This document shows positions 54,024 through 57,941 of a stretch of DNA of 57,941 bases, piece by piece. The translations under genes and the position numbers were made by a program. Positions within the stretch are counted from its first letter, which is position 1. Each line of letters begins with the position of its first letter. Under the pieces are notes generated by a model that saw only the letters and a list, made by a program, of their open reading frames with translations, did no database searches and had not been told where the DNA came from. Source of the DNA: Rubellimicrobium rubrum (GTDB lineage Bacteria; Pseudomonadota; Alphaproteobacteria; Rhodobacterales; Rhodobacteraceae). The DNA lies in assembly GCF_006152115.1 (NCBI RefSeq), contig NZ_VDFU01000027.1, forward strand, positions 1-57,941, written 5' to 3'.

Positions 54024-56174
54024 TCAGAAGCTCTTGCGAACCGCCAGGCTCACGTTCCGGCCTTCGCCCTGGTAGCACCAGTAGGCCGTCTGGCAGGCGG
54101 CCACGTAGTCCTCGTCCGTCAGATTCGAGACGTCGAGGTTGGCGGTCCAGCCGCCCGCGACGTCGTAGGAGACGCCTGCGTCGTAGAGCGTCGTCGATGG
54201 CACCTCGAGGGTGTTCTGGTTATCCGCCCAGGACTCGCCCACGAAGCGGACCCCGGCCGTGAGCGTCAGGCCCTCCACCGCCATAGGCTCCCAAGCGACC
54301 GAGAAGGCGGCCTGGTCCTCGACGACGACGTAGGGGGCGTTGCCGACGATCGTCGGGTCCACATCGTCCGTGATCTCGACGTCGAGCCTCGTGAGGCTCC
54401 CGCGGTAGGTCAGTCCTGCCGCGATCTCGCCCTGGGCCTCGATCTCGAAGCCGCGCGAGCGGACTTCGCCGATCTGGAAGTAGTCGTAGCCTGCACCGTT
54501 CCACCGGGTCTGGCTGATGTTCTCTCGGGTGGTCTCGAAGGCCGCCAAGGTGAGAAGGGTGCGCTCGTTGGGCGACCACTTGAGGCCCGTCTCGACCTGC
54601 CGCCCGATTTCGGGCTCAACCTCATCGCCGGCTGGGTCGTTCACGACCTGCGGGTTGAAGAAGGTCCCGGCCGAGACGTAGGGCACGACATCCCTGATCT
54701 CCTTCGCAAGGCCCAGGCGCCAGGAGAACTCGCCGTCCTGGCGATCCACGCCGGCGACGCCGGTCGCCTCGTTGGTGTCGGCCTCGGTGTGAACGAGGTC
54801 GTAGCGGCCGTTCAGGGTGGCGATCCATCCGTCGCCCCAGCGGACCTGGTCTTGGGCATAAAGGCCCAAGCCCGTTTGCGTCAGTTCCTGATCGATGTAG
54901 GGCACAGTGTCCGGCTGGGCGGCTCCGTACACCGGGTCGGTGGCCGAGAGCCCGGTCCCCGTGGCGGAGGCCTGCACCTGATCGAGTTGGTAGACCTTGG
55001 CATCGAAGCCGAGGAGCAGCCGGTGCTCGGCCTCCCCGGTGGCCAGCGTCCGCTCGAGCCGGAGGTCGTTGTGCAATCCCGTGGCCGTGGTGTCGTGCTC
55101 GAAGACCAGGCGGGACAGGGTGCCATCGGCGTCCTGAGGCGTGAGGGCAAAGCCCGCGTAGCCATAAGCGTAGACCGAGGACTCCTCTACATGGGCCCTC
55201 TCGTAGCGCGCGGTGTTGGTCAGCCGCCAGGCGCCCAAGTCCTGCCGGTAGATGGCCGTCAGGAGCCATTGGTTGCGGATGTAGGAGTCGACGTCCGACT
55301 CCCCGGTGTTGAAGTCCTCATCGAAGGTACCAAAGCCCACCGGCTCGACGGTGCCGTAGTAGGGCAGCCAGGCGCCGCCGACATGGTCCTCGTCCATGCC
55401 TGTGTAGCTGGCGGTGAGCGTCAGCGTGCCCCCGTTGTCGAAGGACGTGGCGACCCCGCCCGTCACGATCCCTTCAAGGCCGTCCTCGAACGCGCCGTGC
55501 CCGTCCACGCGCTGGAGCTTGGCCCCGAACCGGTAGGCGACGTCACCGGCGGTCGTACCGCCCAGGTCGACGCTCGACCAGGTGCGCCCCTCCGTGTCCG
55601 CCCCGAACTCCAGGAGAGTGCCGGGCTCGCCCCCGGGAAGGCGGCTGACATAATTCACGACCCCGCCCGGATTCGAGGCGCCGTAGAGCATGGAGGAGGG
55701 CCCGCGCAGCACCTCGATGCGCTCGATCAGGAAGGGATCGATGTAGAAGCCTCCGAAGGCGTAGGCATAAAGCTGGAGCCCGTCGAGGAACACGCCGGTC
55801 TGCGTCGCATCGAACCCGCGCGAGTAGATCCAGTTGGTGTCGCTGTCGTACGAGAATGGGGCCGCCTGCACGCCCGCCGTGCCGGACAACGCCTCGTCGA
55901 TCTTGGCCGCATTGGTGGCGGCGACCTGCTCGGCGCTGACCACGCTCACGGACTGGGGCACCTCGGTGATCGGGGTCGGAGTCTTGACACCGGTCAGCGT
56001 GAAGGGGTTGGCACGGTCACCTACCGGATCGGCACCCAGGACGGAGAAGGTGATCTCACCCAGATCGACGACCGGCCCCTCATCAGGCGTCTCTTGGGCG
56101 AGGACCAGCGCCGGAAGGAGCGCGACCAAGGCCGTTTGTCCCAAAAGGCGTGCGGTGAGGGGGAGGCGTGTCAT
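54024..56174 (-). CDS. TonB-dependent siderophore receptor
   Basis: A 716-residue outer-membrane receptor of the FhuA/FpvA/PupA type. It has a signal peptide ending PALVLAQETP, and a plug domain (about 55-175) with ITEVPQSVSVVSAEQVAATNAAKIDEALSGTAGVQ and RIEVLRGPSSMLYGASNPGGVVNYVSR. A 22-strand barrel follows, ending in FxSLAVRKSF-type SLAVRKSF with the terminal Phe for BAM recognition. The motif IDEALSGTAGVQ and GGVVNYVSRLP are typical of ferric-siderophore transporters. The ATG at 56174 has GAAGGA six bases upstream. It is transcribed away from its AraC regulator with a 136-bp gap carrying a tandem repeat, and depends on ExbB/ExbD/TonB proteins, of which one begins at 57872. Confidence 0.93.
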   Translation of the reverse strand: MTRLPLTARLLGQTALVALLPALVLAQETPDEGPVVDLGEITFSVLGADPVGDRANPFTLTGVKTPTPITEVPQSVSVVSAEQVAATNAAKIDEALSGTAGVQAAPFSYDSDTNWIYSRGFDATQTGVFLDGLQLYAYAFGGFYIDPFLIERIEVLRGPSSMLYGASNPGGVVNYVSRLPGGEPGTLLEFGADTEGRTWSSVDLGGTTAGDVAYRFGAKLQRVDGHGAFEDGLEGIVTGGVATSFDNGGTLTLTASYTGMDEDHVGGAWLPYYGTVEPVGFGTFDEDFNTGESDVDSYIRNQWLLTAIYRQDLGAWRLTNTARYERAHVEESSVYAYGYAGFALTPQDADGTLSRLVFEHDTTATGLHNDLRLERTLATGEAEHRLLLGFDAKVYQLDQVQASATGTGLSATDPVYGAAQPDTVPYIDQELTQTGLGLYAQDQVRWGDGWIATLNGRYDLVHTEADTNEATGVAGVDRQDGEFSWRLGLAKEIRDVVPYVSAGTFFNPQVVNDPAGDEVEPEIGRQVETGLKWSPNERTLLTLAAFETTRENISQTRWNGAGYDYFQIGEVRSRGFEIEAQGEIAAGLTYRGSLTRLDVEITDDVDPTIVGNAPYVVVEDQAAFSVAWEPMAVEGLTLTAGVRFVGESWADNQNTLEVPSTTLYDAGVSYDVAGGWTANLDVSNLTDEDYVAACQTAYWCYQGEGRNVSLAVRKSF

Positions 56175-56270
56175 CCAGGGTCCTTCCATATTCGTCGAAG
56201 AGCTTCATCCGGGCGGGCCTACCCAACCGATGATTTCCCGAGCTTTTATGTCAGGCATCCAAGTGGGTCT

Positions 56271-56305
56271 TGAAGGATCCTGTCGTGCTTTGAGGGATCC
56301 TGCGG
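56271..56305. promoter_or_regulatory. AraC-type direct repeat upstream of the siderophore receptor
   Basis: Two copies of a roughly 15-bp element, TGAAGGATCCTGTCG (56271) and TGAGGGATCCTGCGG (56291), with a 20-bp period, matching two turns of helix as expected for an AraC dimer. It lies between the AraC gene stop and the receptor start. On the minus strand it would precede the receptor promoter, as in PchR/YbtA systems. Confidence 0.7.
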
Positions 56306-56310
56306 AAATC

Positions 56311-57180
56311 TTATGTCGTGAGCCGCCGCCAAGCGGCCGGAGTGGCCCCGGTGGCTGTTCGGAAGGCACGGGTCATATGGGCCTGATCCGCGAAGCCGGT
56401 TGCCGCCGCGACCTCGCCGATGGTCATGGTTGCGCCCTCGAGAAGCTGTCGCGCCCGTTCAATGCGGCGAGCCATGAGGTGGCGGCCGGGCGAGGTGCCG
56501 ACTGTGGCGCGGAAGGCATGGGCGAACCAGCTTTCCGACAGGCCTGCGGCGGCGGCGAGTTCGGCCACGCTTAGTCGGCGATGGAGTTCGGCGTCCATGA
56601 GGTCCGTGACGCGGCGAAGCTGCGCCGGGGTCAGGCCCCCGCGCGGCACGGCTTCCGCCGAGCCCGTTCGTCCCAGGATCAAGCTCAAAATGGTCGTGGC
56701 GAGGCCGTCCGGCACGAGGTCGTCGTGGCAAGGCTCCTCGACTTCGGCAGCCAGCAGCCCCGCGAGGTGTTCGATCGTGGGGTGACCGTCGAGGAACACG
56801 GGGCAGGTGAGGCTGGTCGCAGCGCGCGGCCCTAGGCTTTCACGCAGCCGTCTCTCGATGCCGGCAGCTTCGAAATGGAGGTCCAAGTGCCGGAAAGGTC
56901 GTGGCGCCGTCACATGGCTCCAGATCGTCAGCCCGGCGGGGATGAAGGCCACCTTGCCGAACGCCAGACCTGTCCGCCGCTCTGCGAGACCGATCGGCTG
57001 AGTCTCTGCGCCGAGGAAGACGACCACACGGGGGTCGGGCGACAGGTAGTGGCCTCGCGCGCCTTCGCAACCTTCCGCATCCGAAAGATCGGCCACCGTT
57101 CCGTCCCAAGCCCTCCAGCGAAGTGGCGCAACCAGACGTATCCCGTCGGTGAAGGCGGTCATGTTGGGACGGAACACCAT
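56311..57180 (-). CDS. AraC-family activator of the siderophore receptor
   Basis: About 289 residues. The C-terminal AraC domain (about 190-285) has two helix-turn-helix units, LSVAELAAAAGLSESWFAHAFRATVGTSPGRHLMARRIERARQLL and MTIGEVAAATGFADQAHMTRAFRTATGATPAAWR. The N-terminal half is a cupin-like sensing domain of the PchR type. The start at 57180 has GGAGG four bases upstream; an ATG at 57213 is possible but lacks a ribosome-binding site. The gene precedes the receptor in the same direction, with the 20-bp-period direct repeat in the gap between them. It is likely activated by the incoming ferri-siderophore. Confidence 0.87.
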   Translation of the reverse strand: MVFRPNMTAFTDGIRLVAPLRWRAWDGTVADLSDAEGCEGARGHYLSPDPRVVVFLGAETQPIGLAERRTGLAFGKVAFIPAGLTIWSHVTAPRPFRHLDLHFEAAGIERRLRESLGPRAATSLTCPVFLDGHPTIEHLAGLLAAEVEEPCHDDLVPDGLATTILSLILGRTGSAEAVPRGGLTPAQLRRVTDLMDAELHRRLSVAELAAAAGLSESWFAHAFRATVGTSPGRHLMARRIERARQLLEGATMTIGEVAAATGFADQAHMTRAFRTATGATPAAWRRLTT

Positions 57181-57377
57181 CGAGCCTCCGGGCCGAGCGA
57201 TTGGACCAGCCATGCTGTCGGGCCGATCCGTCGAGGAACATACTTGACGCTTTTTGTCGGGTAGCTTAGCCCAACCAGGATGTCGAGTCCGATGGTTCCG
57301 GGTCCGACGCTCCGCTCCGGTCAGCCACCTTGCCAGCCACGCCGGTTTCCAGAAGTCTTGTTGATGCAAGGACCGTC

Positions 57378-57848
57378 ATGTCACGTCCCAGCCTGCCGAC
57401 CCGCCTTTATCCCGCGTTGCCGTTTCTCGTCCTGCTGACGGCCGGAGCGGTCTCGGCCCAAGAGACCGCGCCGACTAACGCAGCCCCCGCAGAGGAGGCC
57501 GCGGTCAGCGCGCTGTCGATCGAATTGAACGACGTCACCCCGGCCGATGGCGGCTGCCGTCTGACCTTCCTGGTCCAGAATGCTCTCGGCTCCGACCTGA
57601 CGAACCTCGCGCTAGAAACAGCCGTTCTGACGACCGAGGGGCAGGTTCAGCAGGTCACGCTTTTCGACTTCGGCGACCTTCCGGATCAGCGTCCGCGCGT
57701 CCGCCAGTTCGATCTGCCCGATCTGCCATGCGAGAGCGTGGGCCAGGTCCTCGTCAACGACGTAGCGTCCTGCGAAGGCCTGGAGACCGGCGCCTGCGAG
57801 GCTGGCCTCGTCCTGTCCACCCGCACCGACATCGGCCTGATCGGCTGA
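57378..57848 (+). CDS. Small exported protein of the TonB/ExbB locus
   Basis: A 156-residue predicted periplasmic protein. It has a signal peptide ending VSAQET and a mature beta-rich domain with DDVTPADGGCRLTFLVQNALGSDLTNLALETAVLTTEGQV-like pattern, here ELNDVTPADGGCRLTFLV. It has four cysteines in GGCR, LPCES, ASCEG and GACEAG that could form two disulfides. The ATG at 57378 follows AAGGA six bases upstream. It precedes the ExbB/TolQ gene by 23 bp, and such small proteins of unknown role commonly head exbB-exbD-tonB operons in Rhodobacterales. A role linked to TonB energy transduction is inferred from position only. Confidence 0.78.
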   Translation: MSRPSLPTRLYPALPFLVLLTAGAVSAQETAPTNAAPAEEAAVSALSIELNDVTPADGGCRLTFLVQNALGSDLTNLALETAVLTTEGQVQQVTLFDFGDLPDQRPRVRQFDLPDLPCESVGQVLVNDVASCEGLETGACEAGLVLSTRTDIGLIG

Positions 57849-57871
57849 TCTCCGCCTCGAAGGACCCTGGC

Positions 57872-57941
57872 ATGGACCAAGCGACCGACTACACGATGTG
57901 GGGGTTGTTCGCCCACGCGACCCTTGCGGTGAAGCTCATCA
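57872..57941 (+). CDS. ExbB/TolQ-family proton channel protein, N-terminal fragment (runs off right edge)
   Basis: Only the first 23 codons are visible: MDQATDYTMWGLFAHATLAVKLI, typical of the amphipathic start and first transmembrane helix of MotA/TolQ/ExbB proteins. The ATG has GAAGGA nine bases upstream. Given the TonB receptor and AraC regulator nearby, it is most likely exbB of an iron-uptake TonB system; tolQ is the alternative. Confidence 0.65.
   Translation, partial: MDQATDYTMWGLFAHATLAVKLI

Noticed and set aside
53985-56273. 762-codon plus-strand frame opposite the TonB receptor
   Set aside because: It is an antisense shadow of the receptor; the receptor has signal peptide, plug and barrel motifs and a good start.

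Overview
The window is GC-rich with dense coding, short Shine-Dalgarno-led operons, and GTG and TTG starts. Gene content (hydroxyquinol and beta-ketoadipate-type aromatic catabolism, RTX protein, cytochrome bd of the CioAB type, Omp25-like barrel, RidA/DUF1028 cluster, TonB siderophore locus) points to a free-living, aerobic, metabolically versatile alphaproteobacterium, most like Rhodobacterales or a neighbouring order. This is inference from gene content; no rRNA or other phylogenetic marker is present.

Layout. 1-8.2 kb: minus-strand genes for quinol handling (an intradiol dioxygenase, an MhqO-like hydroquinone-type ring-cleaving dioxygenase, an MhqD-like carboxylesterase), a secreted protein cut by the left edge whose start contains a 15-bp tandem repeat, a divergent LysR regulator, an exported esterase and two tandem paralogous secreted proteins of unknown function. 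8.7-14.35 kb: a PcaR/PobR-type IclR regulator with a near-canonical operator, then maleylacetate reductase, an FAD phenol hydroxylase, hydroxyquinol 1,2-dioxygenase and a beta-keto acid cleavage enzyme. Together these could take a phenol through hydroxyquinol, maleylacetate and 3-oxoadipate to succinyl-CoA and acetoacetate without PcaIJ/PcaF. 14.6-24.6 kb: a decayed stretch with IS481 and IS5 remnants and broken transporter and reductase genes, interrupted by an RTX protein, a large hybrid histidine kinase and an SDR/LysR pair. 24.6-29 kb: a response regulator/histidine kinase/serine hydrolase operon. 29.8-35 kb: an RND efflux pump and adaptor with divergent TetR and a clean operator palindrome. 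35-37.5 kb: an Omp25-like barrel, an HxlR regulator, a small secreted protein and Ohr; two near-identical copies of a 33-bp element lie upstream of the barrel gene and over the HxlR start. 37.5-45.2 kb: queF, a SnoaL-like protein and cydAB set among further pseudogenes. 44.8-51 kb: a broken aldehyde dehydrogenase, an M20 deacetylase and a four-gene minus-strand operon (flavin monooxygenase, RidA, DUF1028, LysR). 51.0-51.7 kb: a second IS481 remnant, inverted relative to the first. 52.1-57.9 kb: an ABC exporter, a TonB-dependent siderophore receptor, its AraC regulator with a 20-bp-period direct repeat, a small exported protein and the start of an ExbB/TolQ gene.

Two features stand out. The first is the apparently complete hydroxyquinol-to-central-metabolism cassette ending in a BKACE-family enzyme, next to a second quinol ring-cleavage operon. 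The second is the large amount of gene decay: at least ten recognisable remnants, most with frameshifts or stops, mainly in the 36 kb between two inverted IS481 relics.
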